Assembly: GCA_903862415.1 (NCBI GenBank)
Contig: CAIOYD010000010.1
Location: 1 to 64,000 of the forward strand
DNA from: an uncultured Oxalobacteraceae bacterium
GTDB taxonomy: Bacteria; Pseudomonadota; Gammaproteobacteria; Burkholderiales; Burkholderiaceae_D
DNA length: 64,000 bases
Direction of reading: 5' to 3'
This document shows positions 50,519 through 60,834 of this stretch, one piece after another (position 1 is the first letter of the stretch; every line of letters begins with the position of its first letter). The notes under the pieces are model-generated. The model did no database searches, was not told where the DNA came from, and saw only the letters and a program-made list of their open reading frames with translations. Both the position numbers and the translations under genes were made by a program.

Positions 50519-52705
50519 ATGACGACTAAGAGAGATCTCAAATTTACCCGCGTGACCCATTTGCGCGGACCTAACATCTGGACTTATCGCCCGGTCATTG
50601 AAGTCTGGGTTGATATTGGTGATTTAGAACAGTTTCCCTCCAATACCCTGCCGGGATTGACTGACCGACTCACGAGCTGGCTCCCGAGCCTCATCGAACA
50701 CCGATGCGGTGTCGGTGAGCGCGGCGGCTTTGTCGAGCGTCTGCATGAAGGTACCTGGGCAGCCCATATACTGGAACATATTGTACTGGAATTGCAAAAT
50801 CTGGCCGGCATGCGTACCGGATTCGGCAAAACCCGTAAGGCTGCCGAGCCCAGTCTGTACAAAATGGCATTTCGCACCCGCCAGGAACAGGTTGGCCGTG
50901 CCGCCCTGGCTGCCGGACGTGAATTATTGCTCGCCGCCATAGAAAACACCCCCTACGACGTCAGCGCCACGGTGACTGAATTGCGCGAATTGTCCGATTC
51001 ACTCTGTCTTGGCCCATCAACTGCCCACATAGTCGATGCTGGCACGAACCGGACTATTCCGTGGATGCGCCTGAATGACGGCAATCTGGTGCAACTCGGC
51101 TTTGGTAAAAACCAGCGTCGTATCTGGACGGCAGAAACCGATCAGACCAGCGCGATTGCCGAAGGCATCTCTTCGGATAAAGATTTAACCAAGTCACTGC
51201 TCAAATCCTGTGGCGTCCCGGTTCCGGAAGGCACACTGGTACACAGCGCCGAAGAAGCCTGGGAAGCCGCACAGGATATCGGCCTGCCAGTGGTACTCAA
51301 ACCGTATGACGGCAACCATGGCCGTGGCGTGTCGCTGGATTTGAAAACCGAAGCCGATGTTGTCGCCGCGTTCAAACTGGCAGACCGTAAAGGTGACGGC
51401 AGTGCCGTGATTGTGGAACAATTTATCGCCGGCAATGAACATCGGGTGCTGGTCGTGGGCAAAAAAGTCGTTGCAGTGGCTGCCGGTGAAGCTGCCTGGG
51501 TCACCGGTGACGGCAAATCCAACATTATTGAACTCGTAGACGACCAGATCAATTCCGATCCGCGTCGCGGCACTACCGAAGAATTCCCTCTGAATGCGCT
51601 CGGACCGCAAAATGGCGCCGAAATCATTCTGGAATTGGAACGTCAGGGTTTTACTGCCTATGACATTCCACCCAAGGGACATCCGGTGCTGATTCAGCGC
51701 AATGGCAATGTCGCCTTTGATGTCACCGATGACATTCATCCCAGCATCGCTGCTATGGCCACACTGGCCGCACGCGTAGTAGGTCTGGATGTGGCCGGAG
51801 TCGATCTGGTGGTGGAAGATATTTCCAAACCACTGAGCTCGCAACGTGGCGCGGTCATTGAAGTCAATGCCGGTCCGGGCTTGCTGTCGCATCTAAAACC
51901 TGCCAGCGGCAAACCACGCGATATCGGTACTGCGATTATTGACCATTTATTCCCCAATCAAGTCAATGGCCGCATCCCCATCGTCGGTGTTGCCGGTTCC
52001 AGTGGATCAACCCTGATTTCCCGTCTGATCGCCCACCTGCTGCATGTCAGCGGTAAACATGTCGGTCTGGCCTGCAGCAATGGCCTGTTTCTGGATCAGC
52101 GTCAGATCGATGTCAAAAACGGCCTCAACTGGGATGCCGGACAACGGTTACTCATCAATCGCTCGATTGAAGCGGCCGTCTTTGAAACCAGCAACCGCAT
52201 GATATTGACCGAAGGTCTGGTGTACGATAAATGCGCTGTCGGCGTAGTCACGGAAATCGATGAAGCCGCCGCGATCAAAGAACTGGCCGAATTTTATATC
52301 ACCGATGCCGACAAAGTTGTCAATGTCGTGCGCACTCAGGTCGATGTTATTTTACCCGGCGGTCATGCAGTGCTCAACGCCGACCATCCACGTATCATCG
52401 AACTCGCGGCTATGTGTGACGGCGAAGTCATTTTCTTCAGCGCCAATGCCAGCCTGCCAGCGATCACCACGCATCGTGCCCAAGGTGGGCGGGTAGTATT
52501 TTTGCGCAATAACAGCATCGTACTGGCTGCCGGCGCCGAAGAATCCGCACTGTTACCACTGTCCTCACTGAAACCGACTAAAGCAGCACAACCGGTGAAT
52601 GTCATGGCGGCCGTAGCAGCGGCCTGGGCCCTGAACATTTCGCCGGAATTAATTGAAGCAGGACTGAGGACTTTTGAATCAACGCCGAAAAAATCCCCTT
52701 ATTAA
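50519..52705 (+). CDS. cphA': cyanophycin synthetase paralogue with degenerate Mur domain
   Basis: A 728-aa CphA homologue, shorter than the neighbouring 856-aa CphA. The N-terminal domain (THLRGPNIWTYRPVIEV) and ATP-grasp domain (VVLKPYDGNHGRGV, VEVNAGPGLLSHL-like IEVNAGPG) are intact. The Mur-ligase P-loop, normally GTNGKTTT, is GVAGSSGST (from residue 490) and lacks the essential Lys, and the C-terminal Mur domain is cut short. It therefore resembles CphA2/CphA'-type enzymes, which may use one active site, for example joining beta-Asp-Arg dipeptides. No clear Shine-Dalgarno sequence is visible. A terminator separates it from cphA. Confidence 0.9.
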   Translation: MTTKRDLKFTRVTHLRGPNIWTYRPVIEVWVDIGDLEQFPSNTLPGLTDRLTSWLPSLIEHRCGVGERGGFVERLHEGTWAAHILEHIVLELQNLAGMRTGFGKTRKAAEPSLYKMAFRTRQEQVGRAALAAGRELLLAAIENTPYDVSATVTELRELSDSLCLGPSTAHIVDAGTNRTIPWMRLNDGNLVQLGFGKNQRRIWTAETDQTSAIAEGISSDKDLTKSLLKSCGVPVPEGTLVHSAEEAWEAAQDIGLPVVLKPYDGNHGRGVSLDLKTEADVVAAFKLADRKGDGSAVIVEQFIAGNEHRVLVVGKKVVAVAAGEAAWVTGDGKSNIIELVDDQINSDPRRGTTEEFPLNALGPQNGAEIILELERQGFTAYDIPPKGHPVLIQRNGNVAFDVTDDIHPSIAAMATLAARVVGLDVAGVDLVVEDISKPLSSQRGAVIEVNAGPGLLSHLKPASGKPRDIGTAIIDHLFPNQVNGRIPIVGVAGSSGSTLISRLIAHLLHVSGKHVGLACSNGLFLDQRQIDVKNGLNWDAGQRLLINRSIEAAVFETSNRMILTEGLVYDKCAVGVVTEIDEAAAIKELAEFYITDADKVVNVVRTQVDVILPGGHAVLNADHPRIIELAAMCDGEVIFFSANASLPAITTHRAQGGRVVFLRNNSIVLAAGAEESALLPLSSLKPTKAAQPVNVMAAVAAAWALNISPELIEAGLRTFESTPKKSPY

Positions 52706-52716
52706 AATAATATAAC

Positions 52717-52745
52717 GATCCCGCCTCAATCGCGGGATCTGTTTT
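52717..52745 (+). terminator. terminator after cphA'
   Basis: GATCCCGC (52717-52724) and GCGGGATC (52732-52739) form an 8-bp stem with a 7-base loop, followed by TGTTTT. It lies 11 bases past the cphA' stop, so cphA is probably expressed partly from its own promoter or by read-through. Confidence 0.75.
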
Positions 52746-52775
52746 GCCAGATCAAAGACCTTAGGAAGCTATTTT

Positions 52776-55346
52776 ATGGAAGTTTCACGTATCAGAGCAT
52801 TGCGCGGCCCGAATTTATGGAGCCATCACACTGCCATCGAAGCCATAGTCACATGCGGTAACAACGAATTAAATATCGTCAATCTTCCCGATTTTGAAAC
52901 CCGTCTGCGGACACGGTTTCCGGCCTTAAGCGCCTTGCAGCCTACCGGTTATCATGACGCGATTCCGGTCGCCCATGTATTTGAACATGTCGCCCTCGGT
53001 CTGCAGGCCAGTGCCGGTTGTCCGGTGACCTTCAGCCGCAGCACCCAGACGCTTGAACCGGGCGTGTTTCAGGTGGTGGTGGAATATACCGAAGAAGCGG
53101 TTGGCCGACTGGCCTTTGAACTGGCAGAAAAACTCTGCCTGTCCGCCATGCAGGACAGTTTTTTTGATCTCGACAGTGCACTCGATGACTTGCGTCAACT
53201 CGATGAAGATGTGCGCTTAGGCCCGTCAACCGGCTCGATCGTACAGGCCGCCGTGGCCCGCAATATTCCCTTCCGACGCCTCACCGATGGCAGTCTGGTG
53301 ATGTTTGGCTGGGGCAGTAAACAGCGCCGGATTCAGGCCGCCGAAATGGATTGCACCAGCGCGATTGCCGAAGCCATCGCTCAGGATAAAGAACTGACCA
53401 AAAAATTACTCAACGCCGCCGGTGTGCCGGTTCCGATGGGACGTTCAGTTGACAGCGCCATCGATGGCTGGCTGGCAGCACTCGATGTTGGCCTGCCGGT
53501 GGTCGTCAAACCGAAAGATGGCAATCAGGGTAAAGGGGTGACGGTCAACATCACCACACGCGAACAACTCGAAGCCGCCTATGTATCGGCGAGCGAATTC
53601 AGCGACAACGTACTGGTTGAACGTTATTTACCCGGCAGCGATTATCGCCTGCTCGTTATCGGCAATAAACTGATCGCCGCCGCCCGCCGTGATCCGCCAC
53701 AAGTCGTCGGCGATGGTGTGAAAACCGTGCGCCAACTGGTTGACCAGGTCAATCTCGATCCCAAACGCGGCTCCGGCCATGCCACTTCACTGACTAAAAT
53801 CCGCTTTGACGATATCGCTCTGGCCAGTCTGGCTACGCAGGGCTTTAACGCCGAATCCGTTCCGACCAAAGGTCGTCGCGTGCATTTGCGCAATAACGCC
53901 AATCTGTCCACCGGCGGCTCGGCCACCGATGTCACCGATGATGTGCATCCGGAAGTCGCTTCACGCGCCGTGGCAGCCGCGCAAATGGTGGGTCTGGATA
54001 TCTGCGGCGTCGATCTGGTGTGCGACAGCGTATTAAAACCGATAGAAGAACAAAACGGCGGCATCGTTGAAGTCAATGCCGCTCCGGGATTGCGCATGCA
54101 TATCTCCCCTTCCTTCGGCAAAGGCCGTCAGGTTGGTGAAGCCATTGTGTCAACCATGTTTGAAGACGGCAATGATGGTCGCATTCCGATTGTGGCCGTC
54201 ACCGGCACCAACGGCAAAACCACCACTGTGCGCCTGATTGCGCACCTGCTGACCGCCTCCGGTCTGCGTACCGGCATGACCAATACCGACGGCGTATATA
54301 TCGAAGGACAGCGCATCGACAGCGGCGACTGCAGCGGACCGCGCAGCGCGCGCAATGTGTTGCTGCATCCGGATGTGGATGCCGCCGTGTTTGAAACTGC
54401 CCGTGGTGGCGTACTGCGTGAAGGTCTGGCGTTTGATCGCTGCCAGGTGGCCGTGATCACCAACATCGGCACCGGGGATCATCTCGGCCTGAACTACATC
54501 ACCAGTCTGGAAGATCTGGCCGTATTGAAACGCGTGATCGTGCAGAATGTCGCCGACAGCGGCGTGGCCGTACTCAATGCTGCAGATCCTATCGTCGCCA
54601 GCATGGCGGCCAATTGTCTGGGTAAAGTAACCTTTTTTGCCGCTGACCGGCGTGAAGCCATCATGGCCACGCACCGCGCTCAGGGCAATCGGGTAGTGTA
54701 TGTCGAGAACAACATGGTCGTCGCAGAAGAAGGCGACTTCAAGCACAGCATCAGTCTTCAGAACGTACCGATTACCCACGGTGGCAAGATAGCCTTCCAG
54801 GTCGAAAATGTCATGGCTTCGGTGGCTGCGGCCTGGGGCACAGGCATTCGCTGGGAAGCCATTGAAGCCGGTTTAAAAACCTTTGCCAATGACACCGACA
54901 ATGCACCCGGCCGGTTTAATTTATTTTCTTATCGCGGCGCCACCCTGATCGCTGATTATGGCCACAATCCGGATGCGATTCTGGCGCTCGTGAATGCAGT
55001 GGAAACCATGCCGGCCAAACGCCGCTCCGTCGTGATCAGTGGCGCAGGTGACCGGCGAGATCAGGATATCCGGCAGCAAACTGAAATTCTGGGTGCCGCT
55101 TTTGATGAAGTGATTCTGTATCAGGATCAATGTCAGCGTGGTCGTGCCGATGGCGAAGTGGTTGCCCTGCTGCGTTCCGGCCTGAAAAATGCCAAACGCA
55201 CCAGTGCCATCCAGGAAATTCAGGGTGAATTTGTCGCCATCGATACCGCACTCGGACTGCTTTCCGAAGGCGATTTATGCCTGATTCTGGTCGATCAGGT
55301 CGAAGAAGCCTTAGCACACATTGCCAAACGGGTACAGGAAGGCTAA
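52776..55346 (+). CDS. cphA: cyanophycin synthetase
   Basis: CphA (856 aa) polymerises aspartate and arginine into cyanophycin, a nitrogen/carbon store. The N-terminal domain (RALRGPNLWSHHTAIEA) is followed by an ATP-grasp domain that adds Asp (VVVKPKDGNQGKGVTV, IVEVNAAPGLRMH) and a Mur-ligase-like domain that adds Arg, with an intact P-loop GTNGKTTT at residues 477-484 and ETARGGVLREGL. The C-terminal Mur subdomain (YGHNPDAI) is present. TTAGGAAG lies about eight bases before the ATG. A 12-bp hairpin follows the stop. Confidence 0.96.
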   Translation: MEVSRIRALRGPNLWSHHTAIEAIVTCGNNELNIVNLPDFETRLRTRFPALSALQPTGYHDAIPVAHVFEHVALGLQASAGCPVTFSRSTQTLEPGVFQVVVEYTEEAVGRLAFELAEKLCLSAMQDSFFDLDSALDDLRQLDEDVRLGPSTGSIVQAAVARNIPFRRLTDGSLVMFGWGSKQRRIQAAEMDCTSAIAEAIAQDKELTKKLLNAAGVPVPMGRSVDSAIDGWLAALDVGLPVVVKPKDGNQGKGVTVNITTREQLEAAYVSASEFSDNVLVERYLPGSDYRLLVIGNKLIAAARRDPPQVVGDGVKTVRQLVDQVNLDPKRGSGHATSLTKIRFDDIALASLATQGFNAESVPTKGRRVHLRNNANLSTGGSATDVTDDVHPEVASRAVAAAQMVGLDICGVDLVCDSVLKPIEEQNGGIVEVNAAPGLRMHISPSFGKGRQVGEAIVSTMFEDGNDGRIPIVAVTGTNGKTTTVRLIAHLLTASGLRTGMTNTDGVYIEGQRIDSGDCSGPRSARNVLLHPDVDAAVFETARGGVLREGLAFDRCQVAVITNIGTGDHLGLNYITSLEDLAVLKRVIVQNVADSGVAVLNAADPIVASMAANCLGKVTFFAADRREAIMATHRAQGNRVVYVENNMVVAEEGDFKHSISLQNVPITHGGKIAFQVENVMASVAAAWGTGIRWEAIEAGLKTFANDTDNAPGRFNLFSYRGATLIADYGHNPDAILALVNAVETMPAKRRSVVISGAGDRRDQDIRQQTEILGAAFDEVILYQDQCQRGRADGEVVALLRSGLKNAKRTSAIQEIQGEFVAIDTALGLLSEGDLCLILVDQVEEALAHIAKRVQEG

Positions 55347-55351
55347 AACAG

Positions 55352-55378
55352 CACCGGGTTGATTTCATCAACCCGGTG
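55352..55378 (+). terminator. strong hairpin after cphA
   Basis: CACCGGGTTGAT (55352-55363) and ATCAACCCGGTG (55367-55378) form a perfect 12-bp stem with a TTC loop six bases after the cphA stop. There is no T-run behind it, so it may act as a weak terminator or 3'-end stabiliser. Confidence 0.65.
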
Positions 55379-55420
55379 GGTCGCATAAGACACGCTAAAC
55401 TCCCCTCTTCTATTCAATGC

Positions 55421-55469
55421 CTGACAAAATTACTCAAGTTTGTTATACTTGAGTAATTCAGTAGGTAAT
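55421..55469 (+). promoter_or_regulatory. isc operon promoter with IscR type-1-like site
   Basis: CTGACA (55421-55426) and TATACT (55444-55449) are separated by 17 bases. A 25-base segment at 55445-55469, beginning ATACTTGAGTAATTC, matches the E. coli type 1 IscR consensus at about 21 of 25 positions by my alignment. A perfect dyad ATTACTCAAG/CTTGAGTAAT (55429-55457) spans the -10 region. Autorepression by [2Fe-2S]-IscR is the expected mechanism. Confidence 0.75.
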
Positions 55470-55529
55470 TACCACCATAGCGCAACATGTGGGAACCTGC
55501 TCAGACCTGTATCTCCACGGAGCCTAGCG

Positions 55530-55997
55530 ATGCGACTCACCACCAAAGGACGTTTTGCTGTAACAGCAATGATCGATCTGGCACTGCGCCAGGCCGATGG
55601 CCCGGTTACGCTGGCCGGTATCAGTGCGCGGCAAGAAATATCGTTATCGTATTTAGAGCAATTATTCAGTAAATTACGTCGTCATGAAATCGTTGAATCC
55701 GTGCGCGGTCCCGGTGGCGGCTACAATTTAAGTCGTGCTGCCAAGAGCGTGAGCGTGGCACAAATTATCAAAGCGGTTGATGAACCCATCGATGCCACCC
55801 AGTGCGGCGGCAAAGAAAATTGCCATAGTAGCAATCATGCTGGTGGTGCCCGCTGTATGACGCATGAACTCTGGTCCACACTCAATGCTAAAATGGTGGA
55901 TTATTTAGACTCGGTCTCCCTGCAGGATTTAGTCAATCAACAAACCGTGTCAGCTGAAAAAGTCATCGTGCTACATCCGCAGTCACAGGTAGCTTAA
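55530..55997 (+). CDS. iscR: Fe-S cluster regulator IscR
   Basis: IscR (155 aa) is an Rrf2-family repressor/activator that senses [2Fe-2S] status. A winged HTH ([44 protein letters not shown]) is followed by three cluster cysteines in CGGKENC and [11 protein letters not shown]. The Cys2-Cys3 spacing (10 residues) is longer than in E. coli (5). The ATG at 55530 has GGAG seven bases upstream. The open frame to 55440 includes promoter sequence and is not coding. Confidence 0.95.
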   Translation: MRLTTKGRFAVTAMIDLALRQADGPVTLAGISARQEISLSYLEQLFSKLRRHEIVESVRGPGGGYNLSRAAKSVSVAQIIKAVDEPIDATQCGGKENCHSSNHAGGARCMTHELWSTLNAKMVDYLDSVSLQDLVNQQTVSAEKVIVLHPQSQVA

Positions 55998-56007
55998 CTG
56001 GAATTTT

Positions 56008-57261
56008 ATGAATAACCCGATCAAAACCAATTTACTCGACAGCGCCAACGCGCCCCACTTTCCGATTTACATGGATTATTCGGCCACCACGCCTATCGAT
56101 CCGCGCGTCGCTGACAAAATGATTCCGTATTTGCGCGAGCAATTTGGCAATCCCTCTTCCCGCAGCCATGTGTATGGCTGGAATGCCGAGCAGGCGGTCG
56201 AAGAAGCCCGTGGACAGGTAGCCGCTCTGATCGGTGCTGATCCGCGTGAAATCGTCTGGACTTCAGGCACAACTGAAAGTAACAATCTGGCTCTCAAAGG
56301 TGCGGCACAGTTTTATAAAACCCGCGGCAAACACATCATCACCGTCAAAACCGAACACAAAGCTGTGCTTGATACCGTGCGCGAACTGGAACGTCAGGGT
56401 TTTGAAGCAACCTATCTGCAACCGCAAGAAGATGGCTTGATCACAGTTGAACAATTAGCTGCTGCCGTGCGCCCGGACACGATTTTAGTTTCCGTGATGT
56501 GGGTCAACAATGAAATCGGCGTGATTCAGCCAATCGCTGAAATCGGTGAATTCTGCCGCTCAAAAAACATTATTTTTCATTGCGATGCAGCCCAGGCTAC
56601 CGGTCGGGTAGAGATCGACATGGAAACCGTCAAGGTCGATTTGCTCTCACTCACTGCCCATAAAACCTATGGTCCCAAAGGTGTCGGTGCGCTGTATGTG
56701 CGCCGCAAGCCACGCATTCGCATTGAAGCGCAGATGCACGGTGGCGGCCATGAACGCGGCATGCGTTCCGGCACACTGGCCACGCATCAGATCGTCGGCA
56801 TGGGCGAAGCTTTCCGGATCGCCAAAGAAGAAATGGCCGCAGAAAATCAGCGCATCCTGGCGCTGCGTGACCGTCTGGCCAAAGGTTTGCAGGAAATCGA
56901 AGAAGTGTATATCAATGGCGATCTGGCGCACCGCGTACCGCACAACCTGAATGTCAGCTTTAATTATGTCGAAGGCGAGTCGCTCATCATGGCGATCAAA
57001 GATATCGCGGTTTCGTCCGGTTCAGCCTGTACGTCGGCCAGTCTGGAGCCATCCTATGTATTGCGCGCTCTGGGTCGCAGTGACGAACTGGCCCACAGCT
57101 CGATCCGGTTTACCCTCGGCCGCTTTACCACAGAACAAGATATCGACTTCACCATCGCCCTCATGAAAGAAAAAGTCGCTAAACTGCGCGAACTCTCACC
57201 GTTGTGGGACATGTACAAGGACGGCGTTGATATTTCATCCATCCAGTGGGCGGCGCACTAA
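56008..57261 (+). CDS. iscS: cysteine desulfurase IscS
   Basis: IscS (417 aa) is the PLP enzyme that mobilises sulfur from cysteine for Fe-S clusters, thiolated tRNA and cofactors. The PLP Lys is Lys219 ([10 protein letters not shown]) and the catalytic Cys is Cys341 ([10 protein letters not shown]). About 13 extra N-terminal residues ([13 protein letters not shown]) precede the usual start [13 protein letters not shown]. It follows iscR by 10 bases. Confidence 0.97.
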   Translation: MNNPIKTNLLDSANAPHFPIYMDYSATTPIDPRVADKMIPYLREQFGNPSSRSHVYGWNAEQAVEEARGQVAALIGADPREIVWTSGTTESNNLALKGAAQFYKTRGKHIITVKTEHKAVLDTVRELERQGFEATYLQPQEDGLITVEQLAAAVRPDTILVSVMWVNNEIGVIQPIAEIGEFCRSKNIIFHCDAAQATGRVEIDMETVKVDLLSLTAHKTYGPKGVGALYVRRKPRIRIEAQMHGGGHERGMRSGTLATHQIVGMGEAFRIAKEEMAAENQRILALRDRLAKGLQEIEEVYINGDLAHRVPHNLNVSFNYVEGESLIMAIKDIAVSSGSACTSASLEPSYVLRALGRSDELAHSSIRFTLGRFTTEQDIDFTIALMKEKVAKLRELSPLWDMYKDGVDISSIQWAAH

Positions 57262-57312
57262 TCTCACCTTTATATTAAGCTCAGGAATACCTGAGCACAC
57301 CGGAGAAACATC

Positions 57313-57699
57313 ATGGCATATTCTGAAAAAGTAATGGATCACTACGAAAATCCGCGCAATGTCGGCGCGTTCGAAAAAGGTGATGACACTGTCGGTACCG
57401 GCATGGTCGGTGCACCCGCCTGCGGCGACGTCATGAAACTGCAGATCAAGGTCAACGCTGACGGCATTATCGAAGATGCCAAATTCAAAACCTACGGTTG
57501 CGGCTCGGCGATTGCGTCTTCTTCGCTGGTGACCGAATGGGTCAAAGGGAAAACCCTGGATCAGGCACTCGACATCAAAAATACCCAGATTGCCGAAGAA
57601 CTGGCGCTACCGCCAGTAAAAATTCACTGTTCGATTCTGGCTGAAGATGCCATCAAGGCTGCTGTGCTGGATTACAAAACCAAACACGCAGGCGTTTAA
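57313..57699 (+). CDS. iscU: Fe-S cluster scaffold IscU
   Basis: IscU (128 aa) assembles [2Fe-2S] and [4Fe-4S] clusters. All ligands are present: Cys37, Asp39 (PACGDV), Cys63 (YGCGSA) and Cys106 (HCSIL), along with the HscA-binding LPPVK motif (99-103). GGAG lies upstream of the ATG. It is separated from iscS by 51 bases and from iscA by two. Confidence 0.98.
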   Translation: MAYSEKVMDHYENPRNVGAFEKGDDTVGTGMVGAPACGDVMKLQIKVNADGIIEDAKFKTYGCGSAIASSSLVTEWVKGKTLDQALDIKNTQIAEELALPPVKIHCSILAEDAIKAAVLDYKTKHAGV

Positions 57700-57701
57700 T
57701 C

Positions 57702-58025
57702 ATGGCCATCACCCTGACTGAAAAAGCCGCCCGGCATGTTTCGCGCTACATGGAGCGCCGTGGCAAAGGAATCGGTCTGCGCTTTGGCGTGCGCACCACC
57801 GGCTGTTCTGGCATGGCTTACAAACTCGAATACGTCGATGAAGTCGCGCCCGATGACGAGGTGTTTGAATCGTTTGGCGTAAAAGTGTTTGTCGACCCGA
57901 AAAGTCTGACTTACATCGATGGTACCGAGCTTGATTTTGCCCGCGAAGGTCTCAACGAAGGATTCAAGTTTCATAATCCTAACGTCAAAGATGAATGCGG
58001 CTGCGGTGAAAGCTTCCGGATTTAA
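57702..58025 (+). CDS. iscA: iron-sulfur carrier IscA
   Basis: A 107-aa A-type carrier that transfers clusters to apoproteins. Cys35 (TGCSGMAY), Cys99 and Cys101 (ECGCGESF) are the conserved ligands. It starts two bases after the iscU stop, so expression is coupled. Confidence 0.97.
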   Translation: MAITLTEKAARHVSRYMERRGKGIGLRFGVRTTGCSGMAYKLEYVDEVAPDDEVFESFGVKVFVDPKSLTYIDGTELDFAREGLNEGFKFHNPNVKDECGCGESFRI

Positions 58026-58030
58026 AACGC

Positions 58031-58534
58031 ATGCAAAATCATTTTGATCTGTTCGGACTGACGCCGCAATTTGATCTCGATCTGGCGCAACTTGAGCGCG
58101 CCTTTCGGGAAGTGCAGACGCAGGTGCATCCCGACAAATTTGTCAGTGCCGGCAGTGCCGAACAGCGCGTAGCGATGCAATGGGCCACACGTGCCAACGA
58201 AGCCTATCAGACCTTAAAAAATCCGCTCAAACGTGCCAGTTATCTGTGTGAACTGCATGGCATCGGTCTGGAAGCCGAATCGAATACCGCCATGCCGACG
58301 GCATTTTTAATGCAACAAATGGAATGGCGCGAACAACTCGACGAGGCTCGTGGCGAGCATGCCGCCTTACTGCAACTGGAAGAACAAATCGACCGGGCCC
58401 GCGCGGCGCAGCTGCAGCAGATAGGCCAGCAATTCACCCTGACTGCTTATCCGCAGGCAGCGCAATTGATCCGGCAACTGATGTTTTTAGAAAAATTCGC
58501 TGACGATGTCGATCACGCACTCGACGCGCATTGA
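58031..58534 (+). CDS. hscB: Fe-S assembly co-chaperone HscB
   Basis: HscB (167 aa) is a J-domain protein that delivers IscU to HscA. The J domain carries HPD at residues 33-35 (QVHPDKF), and the C-terminal three-helix bundle binds IscU. It is five bases downstream of iscA. Confidence 0.96.
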   Translation: MQNHFDLFGLTPQFDLDLAQLERAFREVQTQVHPDKFVSAGSAEQRVAMQWATRANEAYQTLKNPLKRASYLCELHGIGLEAESNTAMPTAFLMQQMEWREQLDEARGEHAALLQLEEQIDRARAAQLQQIGQQFTLTAYPQAAQLIRQLMFLEKFADDVDHALDAH

Positions 58535-58566
58535 ACTTGGTTCACCCATAAATAAAGAAAATTTTC

Positions 58567-60429
58567 ATGGCATTATTGCAAATTTCAGAACCGGGCATGT
58601 CGACGGCTCCGCACCAACACCGTCTGGCCGTTGGCATTGATCTGGGCACCACCAATTCGCTGGTGGCCACGGTGCGCAACAGTGTTCCTGAAATTCTCAG
58701 CGACGATGAAGGCCATAGCCTGCTGCCATCGATCGTGCGCTATCTCGCCAATGGTCATGCCCATATCGGTTACAAGGCGCAGGCAGCACAAACCACCGAC
58801 CCGAAAAACACCATCCTGTCGGTCAAGCGTTTCATGGGGCGCGGCTTAAAAGATATCGCCTACGCTGAAAACCTGCCCTACGATTTTCTCGACACCCCCG
58901 GCATGGTACAGATTCAGACGGTGGCCGGAATTAAAAGTCCGGTAGAAATTTCTGCCCAGATTCTCGCCACCCTGCGCCAGCGCGCCGAAGATTCACTGGG
59001 TGACGAACTCGTTGGCGCGGTCATTACCGTACCCGCCTACTTTGATGATGCCCAGCGTCAGGCCACCAAGGATGCCGCCAAGCTGGCCGGTTTAAATGTC
59101 TTGCGGCTGTTGAATGAACCCACTGCGGCAGCGATTGCCTATGGCCTGGACAATGGCTCCGAAGGTATTTACGCCGTCTATGATCTGGGTGGCGGCACGT
59201 TTGATATTTCGATTTTAAAAATGAGTAAGGGTGTCTTTGAAGTGCTGGCCACTGGTGGCGATTCGGCGCTCGGTGGCGACGACTTTGATCACCGGCTGCT
59301 GTGCTGGATCAGCGAACAGGCCAAACTGGCACCGCTGTCCGACGCGGACACGCGCATTCTGATGGTCAAGTCACGCGAAGTCAAAGAACTGCTGTCGAAC
59401 AAGGCAGAAACCCGCATCGAAGCCGCACTCGGCTCCGGTGAACGGGTCAACCTGACCATCACAGCCGAACAGTTTGCTGACATGACTCAGCATCTGGTAC
59501 ACAAAACCATACAGCCGTGCAAAAAAGCGCTGCGCGACGCCGCACTGCAAATCGAAGATATCGATGGCGTGGTGCTGGTTGGCGGCGCGACCCGCATGCC
59601 ACAGATACGCAAAGCCGTGGGCAATTTTTTCCAGTCGACCCCGCTGTCCAATCTGGACCCGGACAAAGTTGTCGCCTTAGGTGCGGCCATTCAGGCCAAT
59701 CTGCTGGCCGGCAATCGCGCTTCCGGCGACGACTGGTTATTACTGGATGTAATTCCACTATCCCTGGGCATCGAAACCATGGGTGGGCTGGCCGAAAAAG
59801 TCATTCCACGCAACTCCACCATTCCCTGCGCCCGGGCGCAGGAATTTACCACCTTTAAAGACGGTCAGACTGCACTGGCCATCCACGTGGTTCAGGGCGA
59901 GCGCGAACTGGTCAGCGCCTGCCGTTCACTGGCCCGGTTTGAATTGCGCGGCATCCCGCCCATGGCCGCTGGTGCTGCCCGCATCCGCATTACTTATCAG
60001 GTCGATGCCGACGGTCTGCTATCGGTTTCTGCGCGCGAATTACGCTCGAATGTCGAAACCTCGATCACGGTCAAACCGTCTTATGGACTCGAAGACGCCG
60101 ACATTACCCGCATGCTGCAGGAATCGAATGCCACCGCCGCAGCCGACATGCAGTTACGCGCCTTAAAAGAACAACAGGTTGAAGCGCAGCGCATTGTACT
60201 GGCCACGCAATCAGCACTCGCGGGCGACAGCGACTTACTCAGTGAAACTGAACGGACTGAGATTCTGTCACTCATTGCCAATGTTGAAGCCCGTGCGCTG
60301 GGCGAAGATCGCGCTGCAGTGGAACAGGCGGTAGCGGCGCTGTCGGCCGGTACCGAAGAATTTGCTGCCCGCCGCATGGATAAAAATGTCCGCACTGCCC
60401 TGACCGGCAAAAAACTCGACCAAATTTAA
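58567..60429 (+). CDS. hscA: Fe-S assembly Hsp70 chaperone HscA
   Basis: HscA (620 aa) is the specialised Hsp70 that drives cluster release from IscU. The N-terminus [10 protein letters not shown] and [16 protein letters not shown] are typical. The ATPase domain has [14 protein letters not shown] and [13 protein letters not shown]. The substrate-binding domain follows at about 390 and the lid at about 510. Full length. Confidence 0.96.
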   Translation: MALLQISEPGMSTAPHQHRLAVGIDLGTTNSLVATVRNSVPEILSDDEGHSLLPSIVRYLANGHAHIGYKAQAAQTTDPKNTILSVKRFMGRGLKDIAYAENLPYDFLDTPGMVQIQTVAGIKSPVEISAQILATLRQRAEDSLGDELVGAVITVPAYFDDAQRQATKDAAKLAGLNVLRLLNEPTAAAIAYGLDNGSEGIYAVYDLGGGTFDISILKMSKGVFEVLATGGDSALGGDDFDHRLLCWISEQAKLAPLSDADTRILMVKSREVKELLSNKAETRIEAALGSGERVNLTITAEQFADMTQHLVHKTIQPCKKALRDAALQIEDIDGVVLVGGATRMPQIRKAVGNFFQSTPLSNLDPDKVVALGAAIQANLLAGNRASGDDWLLLDVIPLSLGIETMGGLAEKVIPRNSTIPCARAQEFTTFKDGQTALAIHVVQGERELVSACRSLARFELRGIPPMAAGAARIRITYQVDADGLLSVSARELRSNVETSITVKPSYGLEDADITRMLQESNATAAADMQLRALKEQQVEAQRIVLATQSALAGDSDLLSETERTEILSLIANVEARALGEDRAAVEQAVAALSAGTEEFAARRMDKNVRTALTGKKLDQI

Positions 60430-60459
60430 CGCCAAGCAGCCTAACTCAAAGAAGCCACC

Positions 60460-60798
60460 ATGTCCCAGATTATTGTTTTACCACACCAACAACTTTGCCC
60501 GGATGGTGCGGTGCTGGAAGCCGCCGAAGGCAGTTCCTTATGTGAAGTGCTGCTCGATAATAACATTGCCATCGAACACGCCTGTGAAATGTCTTGTGCC
60601 TGTACCACTTGCCACGTGATCGTGCGTGAAGGCTTTGACAGTCTGAATCCATCGACAGAAAATGAAGAAGATTTACTTGATGCCGCCTGGGGGTTGGAAG
60701 CCACGTCGCGCCTGTCCTGTCAGGTAAAAATCAGCGCACAAAAAATAATCATTGAAATTCCTAAATACACCATTAACCATGCACGGGAAAATCACTGA
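60460..60798 (+). CDS. fdx: isc-type [2Fe-2S] ferredoxin
   Basis: A 112-aa adrenodoxin-type ferredoxin that supplies electrons to cluster assembly. The ligands are Cys42, Cys48, Cys51 and Cys87 (ACEMSCACTTC and RLSCQV), the same positions as in E. coli Fdx. It is the last intact isc gene here. The usual iscX does not follow. Confidence 0.97.
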   Translation: MSQIIVLPHQQLCPDGAVLEAAEGSSLCEVLLDNNIAIEHACEMSCACTTCHVIVREGFDSLNPSTENEEDLLDAAWGLEATSRLSCQVKISAQKIIIEIPKYTINHARENH

Positions 60799-60834
60799 AC
60801 AGGGAGCGAATTATGTCGACCATATGATCGAGGT

